NCBI RefSeq assembly: GCF_037094685.1
Contig: NZ_CP146614.1
Span: 1,178,001 to 1,242,000, forward strand
Length of the DNA stretch: 64,000 nt
Direction: 5' to 3'
Origin: Massilia sp. METH4
GTDB lineage: Bacteria > Pseudomonadota > Gammaproteobacteria > Burkholderiales > Burkholderiaceae_D
The first letter of the stretch is position 1. Each line of letters starts with the position of its first letter. The notes beneath the pieces are model-generated. The model worked only from the letters and a program-made list of their open reading frames with translations, did not search any database and was not told the origin of the DNA. Of this stretch, positions 38,788-48,276 are shown piece after piece. The position numbers and the translations under genes are program-made.

Positions 38788-40608
38788 CTATTTATATTGC
38801 TGCTGTTTCTTGTCGTAGTAAGCCTTCAGCGTGTGGAAGGCCAGTTTTCGTTTGCCGCTCTGCGTGATCAAGCCCTTGCGGTTCCAGAAGTCCTGGTAGT
38901 AAGGGTGCGGGCGGCGCGGCGAGCGGAAGTCCACGAGGATCCAGGGCGTCATGCCGCGCAGGCCGGGAATGGCCTCGAGCATCCGGAACTGGTTCTTGTA
39001 GAGCTGGTCCTGGTATTCCTCGCTCCAGCGGGTGTCGGCATCGCCATGAAAACCGCCCAGCGCGTCGGCGCCGAACTCGGTGATGATCACCGGCTTGTCG
39101 TAGGGGATGTTGAAGTGGAAGTCCAGCATGTCCTTGTTGCTGGCCCAGTACCAGCCGGCGTACTCGTTGAAGCTGGCCAGGTCGAGCTTGTCGGCAAGCG
39201 GGTCTTCCACGGTCACTTCATTGCCGTTGCGGTGCACTTCCAGCGCGGCGCCGACGAGGCGTGTATCGTCCAGCGCGCGCACCGTGTCGGCCAGCTTGAA
39301 CATGAAGGCATTGCGCGGTTCGCTCACGGGCGTTTCGTTCCCGATCGACCAGACCACGACGCTGGCGCGGTTCTTGTCGCGCACCACCAGCTCCGTCAGC
39401 TGCTGCTGCGCGTTCTTCAGGGTTGCAGGGTTTTCCCACGAGATGGTCCAGTAGACCGGTACCTCGGCCCACACCATCAGGCCCATCTCGTCCGCCAGGC
39501 GTATCATTTCCTCGCTGTGCGGATAGTGGGCCAGCCGCACGTAGTTGCAGTTCATGTCCTTCGCCCATTGCAGCAGCATGCGCATGTCGCCGGTGCCGCG
39601 CAGGCGCCCGGGAATCAGCGGGTTCTCGTCGTGGATCGAGATGCCACGCCAGAACGTGGACTTGCCGTTCAGGAGGATGTCGCGGCCCTTCGTCGCGATC
39701 ATGCGAAAGCCGATGCGGTCTTCCACCTTGTCGCTGCCCGATGCGATCGTCACGCCATACAGCTTGGGGTCTTCCGGGGACCAGTAGCGCAGCTTGCCGA
39801 CGGGGATGCGGATGGCCGCGCGGCCGCCGGCGTCGGTGCGCACCCTGGCGGAGACGTTCGCCTCGGGGATCGTCACCGTGATTTCCTGGTTCACCTGGCT
39901 GCCGTCGAGCTGCACATACCCCTCGATGCGGCGCGCGTCGCCCCTGGCCAGCTGCACCTTGTAGTCGGCGATATAGGTCGACGGCACCTCGGCCAGCAGC
40001 ACGTCGCGCGTGATGCCGCCGTAGTTCCACCAGTCGGTGGAGACGGTGGGGATCTCGTCCTGGTGGCGCTTGTTGTCCGCCTTGACGATCACGGTGTTCT
40101 GCCCGGCGTTCAACTTGCCCGTGACCTCGAACTGGAACGGTGTGAAGCCGCCCTTGTGGCTGCCCAGTTTTTTGCCGTTCAGGTAGACGTGCGCTTCATA
40201 GTTGACGGCGCCGAAGTACAGGAAATAGCGCTTGTCCGCCTTCGGCGCGGCGGCGAATTTCTGCCGCATCCACACGGTGCCTTCGTAGAATTCCAGCCTG
40301 GCATCCTGGGAATTCCAGTCGCCGGGGATCGCCAGCGTGGGCGAGCCATCGAAGCTGTATTCGACCACGTCGCCCTTGTCCTTGGGCTGGCGGTCGTCGA
40401 AGTAGCCGCCCGTGCCCTTTTCCGATGCGTCGTAGGGTTTGCGGCGGTAATCGTAGTACCCGGTTTCATAGGGGTCGACGATGTGGTGCCAGCGTCCGTC
40501 CAGGTTCTGGTGCGTGCGGCCGTGGATGTTCTGCAGTGCCGGATCGGCGCACGCCGCGCAATGCCATGCCAGCGCGGCGGCCGCGATGGCGGAAAACCGG
40601 TTCAGCAT
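38788..40608 (-). CDS. GH2 beta-glucuronidase-like glycosidase, exported
   Basis: A 606-residue family 2 hydrolase with an N-terminal signal (MLNRFSAIAAAALAWHCAACA), sugar-binding and Ig-like domains (about 30-300) and a TIM barrel. Acid/base E425 lies in WSIGNETP and nucleophile E511 in ITEFGAD. The tandem WKGIS-like STFWRGISIHDENP motif is typical of glucuronidase/galactosidase members. Co-transcription with gudD favours glucuronide substrates. It is the first gene after the LacI-type operator. Confidence 0.85.
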   Translation of the reverse strand: MLNRFSAIAAAALAWHCAACADPALQNIHGRTHQNLDGRWHHIVDPYETGYYDYRRKPYDASEKGTGGYFDDRQPKDKGDVVEYSFDGSPTLAIPGDWNSQDARLEFYEGTVWMRQKFAAAPKADKRYFLYFGAVNYEAHVYLNGKKLGSHKGGFTPFQFEVTGKLNAGQNTVIVKADNKRHQDEIPTVSTDWWNYGGITRDVLLAEVPSTYIADYKVQLARGDARRIEGYVQLDGSQVNQEITVTIPEANVSARVRTDAGGRAAIRIPVGKLRYWSPEDPKLYGVTIASGSDKVEDRIGFRMIATKGRDILLNGKSTFWRGISIHDENPLIPGRLRGTGDMRMLLQWAKDMNCNYVRLAHYPHSEEMIRLADEMGLMVWAEVPVYWTISWENPATLKNAQQQLTELVVRDKNRASVVVWSIGNETPVSEPRNAFMFKLADTVRALDDTRLVGAALEVHRNGNEVTVEDPLADKLDLASFNEYAGWYWASNKDMLDFHFNIPYDKPVIITEFGADALGGFHGDADTRWSEEYQDQLYKNQFRMLEAIPGLRGMTPWILVDFRSPRRPHPYYQDFWNRKGLITQSGKRKLAFHTLKAYYDKKQQQYK

Positions 40609-40636
40609 CGTGTCCCCTTTATCGTTATCGTGTTGC

Positions 40637-40650
40637 TGGTACCGCTACCA
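40637..40650 (-). promoter_or_regulatory. LacI-type operator upstream of the glucuronide operon
   Basis: TGGTACCGCTACCA has perfect TGGTA/TACCA arms around CCGC (GCGG on the coding strand). It ends 29 bp before the GH2 ATG and has the central CG and arm spacing typical of LacI-family operators in glycan loci. The lacI gene at the operon end is the likely binder. Confidence 0.75.
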
Positions 40651-40752
40651 ATTTTTGTGAAAATAGTAAGCCGGGCTGGGCGGGAAGTCAAAGCAAAAAA
40701 TGCGGGGATGAAACGCCGGCCGGCAGCAGGGCTGCCGGCCGGTCGAAGGTTC

Positions 40753-41097
40753 CTACCTGGCAGCGGCAACGGGGGGCAAGCCCGGCGATGTGTCCCGCGT
40801 TTCCCACGCTGTCCAGCAGCAGGAAATCAGCAGGATCGCGACGAGCGTGCCGAGCGGCACGGCCAGCAGTGCGGGAAACGCGAAGGCCAGCGTGAGCAGG
40901 CGTGCCCAGTTATGCGCGTACCAGGCGCCCCATCCGATCAGCGCGTGGGCGAGCACGAGGCCGGCGACCACGCACGGCACGTGCCAGTCGATACCATTAT
41001 CGATGACGCGCGCCATGTACAGCAGGGCGAGGAGCAGCGCGATATAGAAGCCGGCAAAGGCGAAATGGGCACGGGCCGCCTTGATATGGTTGTGCAT
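40753..41097 (-). CDS. Small membrane protein, unknown
   Basis: A 114-residue protein with three or four predicted membrane helices (about 13-33, 40-60, 65-90 and a short C-terminal one: FAFAGFYIALLLALLYMARV and LLTLAFAFPALLAVPLGTLVAILL). No family is recognised. It stands alone between the glucuronide operon promoter and uppP. Confidence 0.65.
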   Translation of the reverse strand: MHNHIKAARAHFAFAGFYIALLLALLYMARVIDNGIDWHVPCVVAGLVLAHALIGWGAWYAHNWARLLTLAFAFPALLAVPLGTLVAILLISCCWTAWETRDTSPGLPPVAAAR

Positions 41098-41344
41098 AGA
41101 TGACCTCCTGGATTGGTGGTCAATTTTTGTTTATCCAGAAAGTTTCTTTCTTGATTCGCAACATTAAAAATCCTGATTCGTTTCCAATCCGCAACGACAG
41201 AGGTGATGCCGGCTTAACACGACCTTAATGGTCGCTCCTGCCCGGCCGCGGGTAGCCGGACCGTATATGTTGTCGAGGTCACAACGTGGTAAGCTTCGGC
41301 GCGCACTTTCCGCTGCGCATCCCGACACCTCCCTTACCCCACAC

Positions 41345-42178
41345 ATGGACATCATTCTCGCGTTGAAGGCCCTCACCATGGGCCTGGTCGAAGGTTTCAC
41401 CGAATTTTTGCCCATTTCTTCCACCGGTCACCTGATCCTGACAGCAAGCCTGCTGGACTTCACCGGCGAGAAGATCAAGGTGTTCGAGATTGCCATCCAG
41501 GGCGGCGCCATGCTGTCGGTGATCTGGGAGTACCGGGCGCGCATCGGCGCCGTGCTGGCGGGATTGACATCGGACCCGAAGGCGCGGCGCTTCCTGATGA
41601 ACGTGGTCATCGGCTTCTTCCCGGCCGCCCTGCTCGGCCTGTTCCTGAGCGGCTTGATCAAGCAAAAGCTGTTCGCGCCGGTGCCGGTCGCCGCCGCCTT
41701 CATCATCGGCGGCCTGGTGATCCTGTGGGTGGAGCGGCGCGCCCGCGAAAATCCGGTGTCGGTGCGCATCCAGTCGGTCGACGACATGTCGATGCTGGAC
41801 GCGCTCAAGGTCGGCTGCGCCCAGGCCTTCGCGCTGATTCCGGGTACGAGCCGCTCGGGCGCCACGATCATCGGCGGCATGATGCTGGGGCTGTCGCGCA
41901 AGGCGGCCACCGAATTCTCGTTCTTCCTCGCCATTCCCACGCTGCTGGCGGCCACGTTCTATTCCCTGTACAAGGAGCGGGCACTGCTCTCGGCGGCGGA
42001 CTTGCCGCTGTTCGGCGTGGGCTCGGTTGCCGCGTTCGTTTCCGCCTTCCTGTGCGTGCGCTGGCTGCTGCGTTACATCAGTACACATGACTTCACCGTC
42101 TTCGCGTGGTACCGTATAGTGTTCGGCATCGTGGTTCTTGCCACTGCCTATACCGGTACCGTCACCTGGGTCGACTGA
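41345..42178 (+). CDS. uppP: Undecaprenyl-diphosphate phosphatase
   Basis: The 277-residue membrane enzyme recycles the undecaprenyl carrier lipid for cell-wall synthesis. Both signature motifs are present: [15 protein letters not shown] (about 16-31) and [20 protein letters not shown] (about 165-185). Eight or so helices are visible. The 247-bp upstream gap is relatively AT-rich and should hold the promoter. Confidence 0.96.
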   Translation: MDIILALKALTMGLVEGFTEFLPISSTGHLILTASLLDFTGEKIKVFEIAIQGGAMLSVIWEYRARIGAVLAGLTSDPKARRFLMNVVIGFFPAALLGLFLSGLIKQKLFAPVPVAAAFIIGGLVILWVERRARENPVSVRIQSVDDMSMLDALKVGCAQAFALIPGTSRSGATIIGGMMLGLSRKAATEFSFFLAIPTLLAATFYSLYKERALLSAADLPLFGVGSVAAFVSAFLCVRWLLRYISTHDFTVFAWYRIVFGIVVLATAYTGTVTWVD

Positions 42179-42222
42179 TCCAGCGCGCGGCCCGGGTCGA
42201 ATTGCCTCCCGGGTTATTATCA

Positions 42223-44043
42223 ATGGATCAACTGGACATTCCCCAACGCGCCCTTCACCTGCTCGAATCCGTCTTCGGCTATTCCGCCTTCCGCGGCCAG
42301 CAGGGGCAGATCGTCGAGCATGTAGCGGGCGGCGGCGACGCACTGGTGCTGATGCCGACCGGCGGCGGCAAGTCGCTGTGCTACCAGATTCCCGCGCTGC
42401 TGCGCGATGGCGTGGGCGTGGTGATCTCGCCGCTGATCGCGCTGATGCAGGACCAGGTGGATGCGCTGGCCGAAGTGGGCGTGCGCGCCGCCTTCCTGAA
42501 CTCCACGCAAACGTGGGAAGAAACGGCGCGCATCGAGCGCATGGTGCGCACCGGGGAACTCGACCTGGTGTACGTGGCACCGGAACGGCTGATGACGCAG
42601 CGCTGCTTCGACCTGCTGCAGGATTCGAAGATCGCCCTGTTCGCGATCGACGAGGCGCACTGCGTGTCGCAATGGGGCCATGATTTCCGGCCCGAGTACA
42701 TCAAGCTCTCGGTGCTGCACGAGTATTTCCCGAATGTGCCGCGCATCGCGCTCACGGCCACGGCGGACCAGCAGACCCGCGCCGAGATCGCGCACCGCCT
42801 CGACCTCACCAATGCGGCGCAATTCGTTTCCTCGTTCGACCGCCCGAACATCCGCTATTCGATCGTCGAAAAGACCAACGGCCGCAAGCAGCTGCTCGAT
42901 TTCATCAGCGGCGAGCATGCGGGCGATTCCGGCATCGTGTATTGCCTGTCGCGCAAGAAGGTCGAGGAAACGGCGGAATTCCTGAACGAGAACGGCATCC
43001 GTGCCCTGCCCTATCATGCCGGCATGGAGCACCCCAGGCGGGCCGCGAATCAGGCCCGCTTCCTGCGCGAGGAAAACCTGGTGATGGTGGCCACGATCGC
43101 CTTCGGCATGGGCATCGACAAGCCGGACGTGCGCTTCGTGGCCCACCTCGACCTGCCCAAAAGCATCGAGGGCTATTACCAGGAGACCGGCCGCGCTGGC
43201 CGCGACGGCATGCCGGCCAGCGCCTGGATGGCCTACGGCCTGCAGGACGTGGTGCTGCAGCGCCGGATGATCGACGAATCGGAGGCCGACGAAGATTTCA
43301 AGCGCGTGCTGGGTTCGAAACTCGACGCGATGCTGGGCCTGTGCGAAACGCTGTCGTGCCGGCGCGTGCGGCTGCTCGATTACTTCGGCGAGGCATCCAC
43401 GCCCTGCGGCAATTGCGACACGTGCCTGATCCCGCCGGTGTCGTTCGACGGCACGGTGCTCGTGCAGAAGCTGCTGTCGACCATCTATCGCGTGGACCAG
43501 CGTTTTGCCGCCACCCATGTGATCGAGGTGCTGCGCGGCGTGGAAACGGAGCGGATCAAGACGTGGCGCCACGACCAGCTCTCGGTGTTTGGCGTCGGGG
43601 CCGACCGCAGCGAACAGGAATGGCGCGCGATCCTGCGCCAGGTGATCGCGCTGGGCCTCGTCACCGTCGACCACGACCAGTACAGCTCCCTGAAGCTGAC
43701 CGATGCCGCCCGCCCCGTGCTGAAGGGCGGGCAGAAGGTGCAGCTGCGGCAGTACCAGAAACCCGTGAAGGTGAAGCGCAGCGCCGCGCCGAAGGGCTAC
43801 GTGGAGATGGATCTCGATTCGGAAGAACAGCGGATCTTCGAGCGCCTGCGCTCGTGGCGCATGAACGCCGCGCGCGAGCACAATGTGCCGGCCTACGTGA
43901 TCTTCGTGGATGCCACGCTGCGCGAGATCGCCAAGGCCAGGCCGACTTCGCTGGACGATTTGCGCGGCGTGTCCGGCGTGGGCGAGAAGAAGCTCGCTTC
44001 CTATGGCGAGGACATTGTTCGCCTGATCGGCGACCTCACCTGA
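42223..44043 (+). CDS. recQ: ATP-dependent DNA helicase RecQ
   Basis: The 606-residue helicase has Walker A PTGGGKSLCYQ, DEAH box AIDEAHCVSQWGHDF, motif VI QETGRAGRDG, the RQC zinc site (CRRVRLLDYFGE, CGNCDTC) and a C-terminal HRDC domain (about 525-600). It acts in recombination and replication-fork repair. It follows uppP by 44 bp. Four 30-bp tandem repeats begin two bases after the stop. Confidence 0.97.
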   Translation: MDQLDIPQRALHLLESVFGYSAFRGQQGQIVEHVAGGGDALVLMPTGGGKSLCYQIPALLRDGVGVVISPLIALMQDQVDALAEVGVRAAFLNSTQTWEETARIERMVRTGELDLVYVAPERLMTQRCFDLLQDSKIALFAIDEAHCVSQWGHDFRPEYIKLSVLHEYFPNVPRIALTATADQQTRAEIAHRLDLTNAAQFVSSFDRPNIRYSIVEKTNGRKQLLDFISGEHAGDSGIVYCLSRKKVEETAEFLNENGIRALPYHAGMEHPRRAANQARFLREENLVMVATIAFGMGIDKPDVRFVAHLDLPKSIEGYYQETGRAGRDGMPASAWMAYGLQDVVLQRRMIDESEADEDFKRVLGSKLDAMLGLCETLSCRRVRLLDYFGEASTPCGNCDTCLIPPVSFDGTVLVQKLLSTIYRVDQRFAATHVIEVLRGVETERIKTWRHDQLSVFGVGADRSEQEWRAILRQVIALGLVTVDHDQYSSLKLTDAARPVLKGGQKVQLRQYQKPVKVKRSAAPKGYVEMDLDSEEQRIFERLRSWRMNAAREHNVPAYVIFVDATLREIAKARPTSLDDLRGVSGVGEKKLASYGEDIVRLIGDLT

Positions 44044-44045
44044 AC

Positions 44046-44165
44046 GACTGTACGCGACGATCTCGCCTGTTCACCGGTCGATTACCACGATCGCCCCGGT
44101 TTAACGGTCGATTACCACGATCGCACCCGTTTATCAGTCGAGTGCCGCGACCTTACCCGTTCACC
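44046..44165. repeat. Four adjacent 30-bp tandem repeats
   Basis: Copies lie at 44046-44075, 44076-44105, 44106-44135 and 44136-44165. The middle two differ at only a few positions (both start GGTCGATTACCACGATCGC); the outer two are diverged. They fill the space between recQ and araC and overlap the araC stop by a few bases. There are no spacers, so they are not a CRISPR array. Confidence 0.85.
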
Positions 44166-45120
44166 GGGTGAGTGCAGTGCGCCACTGCCCCGGCGGCACG
44201 CCCGTGGCGGCCCGGAACCGGTGGCTGAAGTGCGGCATGTCTGCATAGCCGCATGCCTCGGCCACCTGCTGCAAGGGCAGTGTCCCCACTTTCAACAGCG
44301 TCTTGGCGCGGTCGATGCGCCGCGCCGCGATCCATGCCGAGGGCGGCAGGCCAAACGAGGTGCGGAACATGCGCGCCAGGTGAAATTCGGACAGGCATGC
44401 CTCTTCCGCCAGCCGGCCCAGCGTGATGGGCTCGTGCAGGTGGGCTTCGATCCACTCCGCCAGCCTGCGGCGCAGGTACGGGGCCAGTCCGCCCTTCAGG
44501 CGCAGGTCCGGGCGCAGGGCTGACTGGTCGTGCAGCAGCCGTGACAGCGCCTCGTGCGTGATCTCGTTGGCGCGCAGCAGCTGGTCGGTGCCGAGCCAGG
44601 GCGCGTCGAGCAGCGATTCGCAAAGGCGCGCCAGCTCGGGATTGTCGAAATACGTGCGGTCTTGCAGCATCAGCTCGCGCGGCTCGCGATCGAGCTCGAT
44701 CACCGCGCGGCGCGTGAAGTGTTCCGGCATGAAGTAGATATGCATCAGCCGCAGCGAGTCGCGCACCATCCAGCGCGACTCGTGCCAGTCCGGCAGCGAA
44801 CATAGCCGGTGCGGGGCGCCGAACTGCCCCGGCGCCCCGTTGCGCTCGACCCGGTAGCCACCGCCCAGGTAGCACGACAGCGTGTGGTGGCCGGGCTGGC
44901 TGTACGCGGTGAGGTGCTCGTCCGTATGGCGCTCCCATACCGCCGCCGCCAGGCCATCCCCGAACCAGGCAAAGCGCTCCAGCTTCGCATCCGTGCCGCA
45001 CATCGTGCGGAACACCGCATGGCCCATCGCATCCTCCGGCGCCGCCGCGAGCGCCTGCCGCGCCGCCCCGGTCAGGCGGTCTTCGGGGATGGCATCGGCA
45101 AGCGTGAATTCAGGAGTCAT
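44161..45120 (-). CDS. AraC-family transcriptional regulator
   Basis: The 319-residue protein has an N-terminal cupin-like sensor region and a C-terminal double HTH (about 215-315; RRLAEWIEAHLHEPITLGRLAEEACLSEFHLARMFRTSFG and GYADMPHFSHRFRAATGVPPGQWR). The ATG at 45120 follows an AGGAG-like context poorly, but the reading frame upstream is spurious. It is divergent from the EamA exporter at 45334, which it may control. Confidence 0.9.
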   Translation of the reverse strand: MTPEFTLADAIPEDRLTGAARQALAAAPEDAMGHAVFRTMCGTDAKLERFAWFGDGLAAAVWERHTDEHLTAYSQPGHHTLSCYLGGGYRVERNGAPGQFGAPHRLCSLPDWHESRWMVRDSLRLMHIYFMPEHFTRRAVIELDREPRELMLQDRTYFDNPELARLCESLLDAPWLGTDQLLRANEITHEALSRLLHDQSALRPDLRLKGGLAPYLRRRLAEWIEAHLHEPITLGRLAEEACLSEFHLARMFRTSFGLPPSAWIAARRIDRAKTLLKVGTLPLQQVAEACGYADMPHFSHRFRAATGVPPGQWRTALTR

Positions 45121-45254
45121 GGCGAAAAGTCTAGCACTTCGAACCCTCCAGCCGATCTTCCCGGCCGCGAAAAGCGCAAGACCAGACAACCGGTGTCCCG
45201 GGCCGGCAAGCAATATGGCCCCACCGGCCCCCTTCCCGACTGTTGCAAGAATTC

Positions 45255-45320
45255 GGGGACAGTCCCCGATTTTTTCACAACACTTTTGCAGGGGGACTGT
45301 CCCCAAATTTTTACAACACT
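45255..45320. repeat. Pair of GGGGACWGTCCCC palindromes in direct-repeat units
   Basis: GGGGACAGTCCCC (45255-45267) and GGGGACTGTCCCC (45292-45304) are each followed by a T-rich stretch and ACAACACTTT, so the unit of about 37 bp is repeated directly. It lies directly upstream of the EamA gene in the araC-eamA divergent gap. Confidence 0.8.
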
Positions 45321-45333
45321 TTGGCTTCTGGAA

Positions 45334-46239
45334 ATGAATGCTCTTCTTTATGTAACGACGGTGCTGATCTGGGGCACCACGTGGATCGCGATCAAGCTGC
45401 AGTTGGGCGAGGTGCCGGCGCCGGTGTCGATCGCGTGGCGGTTCTGGCTGGCGGGGGCGGTCCTGCTGGCCATCCTGGCGGTGACGAAGCAGCCGCTGTG
45501 GCCGCCGCGCCGGGCGTGGCGCTATCTCGTGGCGCAGGGGGCGGCGCTGTTCTGCTGCAATTTCCTGTGCTTTTACTATGCCAGCGCCCATGTGCCGAGC
45601 GGCCTGGTGGCCGTGGTGTTTTCGACCGCGCCGGTGTGGAATGCGATCAACGGCCGGCTGTTCATGGGCCGCGCGATCCGCGCCAGCGTGATGGGCGGCG
45701 CCGCGCTGGGGCTGGCCGGCATCGGCCTGCTGTTCCTGCCGCAGATGCAGGGGCACTGGAATGATGGCAGCATGCTGGCCGGACTGGGCCTCGCGCTGCT
45801 GGGCACCCTGTGCTTTTCGGCCGGCAACCTGCTCTCGTCGCGCATGCAGGCGCTGGGGCTGACGCCATGGCTGACGAACACCTGGGCGATGTTCATCGGT
45901 GCCGGCATCCTCACGCTCGGTGCGCTGGCGCTCGGCATGCCGTTCCGCTTCGAGCCGACCACGCAGTACGTGGGCTCGCTGCTGTACCTGGCGATTCCGG
46001 GGTCCGTGATCGGCTTCACGGCCTATCTGCTGCTGGTGGGGAGGATCGGACCGGACCGCGCGGCATATTGCACGGTGCTGTTCCCGGTGGTGGCGTTGAC
46101 GATATCGTCCGTGTACGAGGATTACCGCTGGAGCACCGCCGCGTTCGCCGGCCTGGCGCTCGTCATCGCCGGCAACCTGCTGGCCTTCCTGCCGGCGCGG
46201 GCAAAGGCGCCGGGTGCCGCGGCGGCAGCGGCGCGGTGA
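45334..46239 (+). CDS. EamA/DMT-family transporter
   Basis: The 301-residue inner-membrane protein has ten predicted helices and two EamA repeats; it starts LYVTTVLIWGTTWIAIKLQLGEVPAPVSIAWRF, the classical N-terminal signature. Members export amino acids, nucleobases or other metabolites. The ribosome site is weak and lies beside a repeat. Substrate is unknown; the divergent AraC gene may regulate it. Confidence 0.9.
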   Translation: MNALLYVTTVLIWGTTWIAIKLQLGEVPAPVSIAWRFWLAGAVLLAILAVTKQPLWPPRRAWRYLVAQGAALFCCNFLCFYYASAHVPSGLVAVVFSTAPVWNAINGRLFMGRAIRASVMGGAALGLAGIGLLFLPQMQGHWNDGSMLAGLGLALLGTLCFSAGNLLSSRMQALGLTPWLTNTWAMFIGAGILTLGALALGMPFRFEPTTQYVGSLLYLAIPGSVIGFTAYLLLVGRIGPDRAAYCTVLFPVVALTISSVYEDYRWSTAAFAGLALVIAGNLLAFLPARAKAPGAAAAAAR

Positions 46240-46242
46240 GGA

Positions 46243-46962
46243 TCACTTCTTCGTGAACACCAGGTCCCACACGCCGTGGCCCAGCTTCAGGCCGCGGTTC
46301 TCGAACTTGGTCAGCGGGCGGTAGGCCGGCTGCGGCGCGTAACCTTCGGCCGTGTTCTGCAAGCCTTCCTCGGCCGACAGCACTTCCAGCATCTGCACCG
46401 CGTAGTCTTCCCAGTCGGTGGCCAGGTGCAGGTAGCCGCCCTGCTCGAGACGGTCGACCAGCAGCTTCACGAACGGGCCCTGGATCAGGCGGCGCTTGTT
46501 GTGGCGCGCCTTGTGCCAGGGGTCCGGGAAGAATACGTGCACGCCGGCCAGCGTGCCCGGCCCGATCATGTTGTTCAATACCTCGACGGCGTCGTGCTGG
46601 ATCACGCGCAGATTGGTCAAGCCTTCCTCGCCGATCAGTTTCAGCAGGCTGCCCACGCCCGGCGTGTGCACTTCCACGCCGATGAAATCCTTCTCGGGCA
46701 TGTGCCTGGCGATGTGGGCCGTGGTCTGCCCCATGCCGAAGCCGATCTCCAGGACCACGGGCGCCTTGCGGCCGAAGGCGGCCTGCATGTCCAGCGGCGC
46801 CTTCGTGTATTCGATCATGTATTGCGGCCCCAGCTCGCTCAGCGCGCGCTCCTGCGCGGTGGACAGGCGGCCGGCGCGGGTGACGAAGCTCTTGATGCGG
46901 CGCTCGGTCGGGTCATACAGCATGGACCGCGCGGGGCCCTTGGGTGGGGTTTCGGAAGACAT
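46243..46962 (-). CDS. trmB: tRNA (guanine-N7-)-methyltransferase
   Basis: The 239-residue enzyme forms m7G46 in tRNA. The SAM-binding motif [17 protein letters not shown] and the signature [16 protein letters not shown] are clear, as is the C-terminal [17 protein letters not shown]. It is convergent with the EamA gene (3-bp gap). Confidence 0.96.
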   Translation of the reverse strand: MSSETPPKGPARSMLYDPTERRIKSFVTRAGRLSTAQERALSELGPQYMIEYTKAPLDMQAAFGRKAPVVLEIGFGMGQTTAHIARHMPEKDFIGVEVHTPGVGSLLKLIGEEGLTNLRVIQHDAVEVLNNMIGPGTLAGVHVFFPDPWHKARHNKRRLIQGPFVKLLVDRLEQGGYLHLATDWEDYAVQMLEVLSAEEGLQNTAEGYAPQPAYRPLTKFENRGLKLGHGVWDLVFTKK

Positions 46963-47065
46963 GGAACTTTGCTGAAAAAAAGGGCGATTATAGCAGTTGC
47001 CGGGGGGACGGCCGCCGCTTCCAGTCTGCTACACTGCCGACTCAACTCACCTAACCGGAACGAAC

Positions 47066-48247
47066 ATGACGAACTCATGGCCGCTTCCCGTACAAGCCGT
47101 GCAGGCCCTGCCCTGCGTGCCGGACATTCTCTCCGTGATGGCCGAAATGACGGGATTGCGCTTCGTCTGCGTGGCGCACGTGACGCCCGACAGCTGGACC
47201 ACCTGCGCCGTGCTCGACCGGATCGGCTTCGGCCTGCAACCGGGCGATCCGCTCGACGTGAGCACCACGCTGTGCGACAGCGTGCGCAAGACTGACTCGG
47301 TGATCGTGATCGACCACGTCAGCGAGGACGACCTGTTCAGGGACCACACCTGCCCGCGCCAGTACGGCTTCCAGAGCTATATCTCGATTCCCATCCACGA
47401 CAGCGGCGGTGCCTTCTTCGGCACGCTGTGCGGCCTGGACCCGCTGCCGCTGACACTGTCCGAACCGAAGACGGTGAAGTCGCTGGAACTGTTCGCGCAA
47501 CTGATTTCCAAGCAGCTCGAGGCGGAAAAGCGGCATGCCGACAGCATTTCGGAGCTGACCGACGAGCGCGAGACCGCCCAGCTGCGCGAGGGCTTCATCG
47601 CCGTGCTGGGCCATGATATCCGCACACCGCTGTCATCGATCCTGCATGGCGCCGAGATCCTGCAGCAGCGCGCCGGCGACGACACCACGCTGGCGATCGC
47701 CCGCACGATCCAGCGCAGCGGCCAGCGCATCGGCCGCATGATCGACGACGTGCTCGATTTCGCGCGTGGCCGCCTGGGCGGTGGCATCGGGCTGCGCCGC
47801 GAAGCCGTGGCCGACCTGGGCGATGCGCTGGAGCAGACCATCGAGGAATGCCAGGGCGAACACCCGGGCTGCACGGTTGCCTGCGATATCGCCATTGCCG
47901 GCCCCGTGTGGTGCGACCGCGACCGCGTGACCCAGCTGCTGGCGAACCTGCTGGCCAATGCGCTGCGCTACGGCGAACCAGGCGTTCCGATCCGGGTGAG
48001 CGCGCGGCTCGAAGACGGCACCTTCCGCCTGTCGGTCGCCAACGATGGGGAAACGATCGCGCCGGAAAAGCTCGGCAAGCTATTCCAGCCCTACTGGCGC
48101 GACGACGACGGCCAGCCCCGCCGCGGCCTCGGCCTGGGCCTGTACATCGCATCCGAGATCGCCCGGGCCCACGGCGGCCGCTTGGACGTGGACTCGCATG
48201 ACCGTCACACGGTCTTTACCTATTCGGCTCCCGCCGGGCTGCGATAA
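47066..48247 (+). CDS. GAF-domain sensor histidine kinase
   Basis: The 393-residue cytoplasmic kinase has an N-terminal GAF domain (about 15-150; FQSYISIPIHDSGGAFFGTLCGLD), HisKA with phospho-acceptor H183 in LGHDIRTPLSS, and HATPase_c with the N-box LLANLLANALRYG, and GLGLGLYIASEIARAHGG. No membrane helix is seen, so it should sense a soluble signal. No response regulator is adjacent. Confidence 0.9.
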   Translation: MTNSWPLPVQAVQALPCVPDILSVMAEMTGLRFVCVAHVTPDSWTTCAVLDRIGFGLQPGDPLDVSTTLCDSVRKTDSVIVIDHVSEDDLFRDHTCPRQYGFQSYISIPIHDSGGAFFGTLCGLDPLPLTLSEPKTVKSLELFAQLISKQLEAEKRHADSISELTDERETAQLREGFIAVLGHDIRTPLSSILHGAEILQQRAGDDTTLAIARTIQRSGQRIGRMIDDVLDFARGRLGGGIGLRREAVADLGDALEQTIEECQGEHPGCTVACDIAIAGPVWCDRDRVTQLLANLLANALRYGEPGVPIRVSARLEDGTFRLSVANDGETIAPEKLGKLFQPYWRDDDGQPRRGLGLGLYIASEIARAHGGRLDVDSHDRHTVFTYSAPAGLR

Positions 48248-48276
48248 TAGCGGCCCCACCACTTTTCGAATGCACC

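Noticed and set aside
44046..44165. CRISPR array
   Set aside because: The 30-bp units are directly adjacent without spacers, and no cas gene is present.
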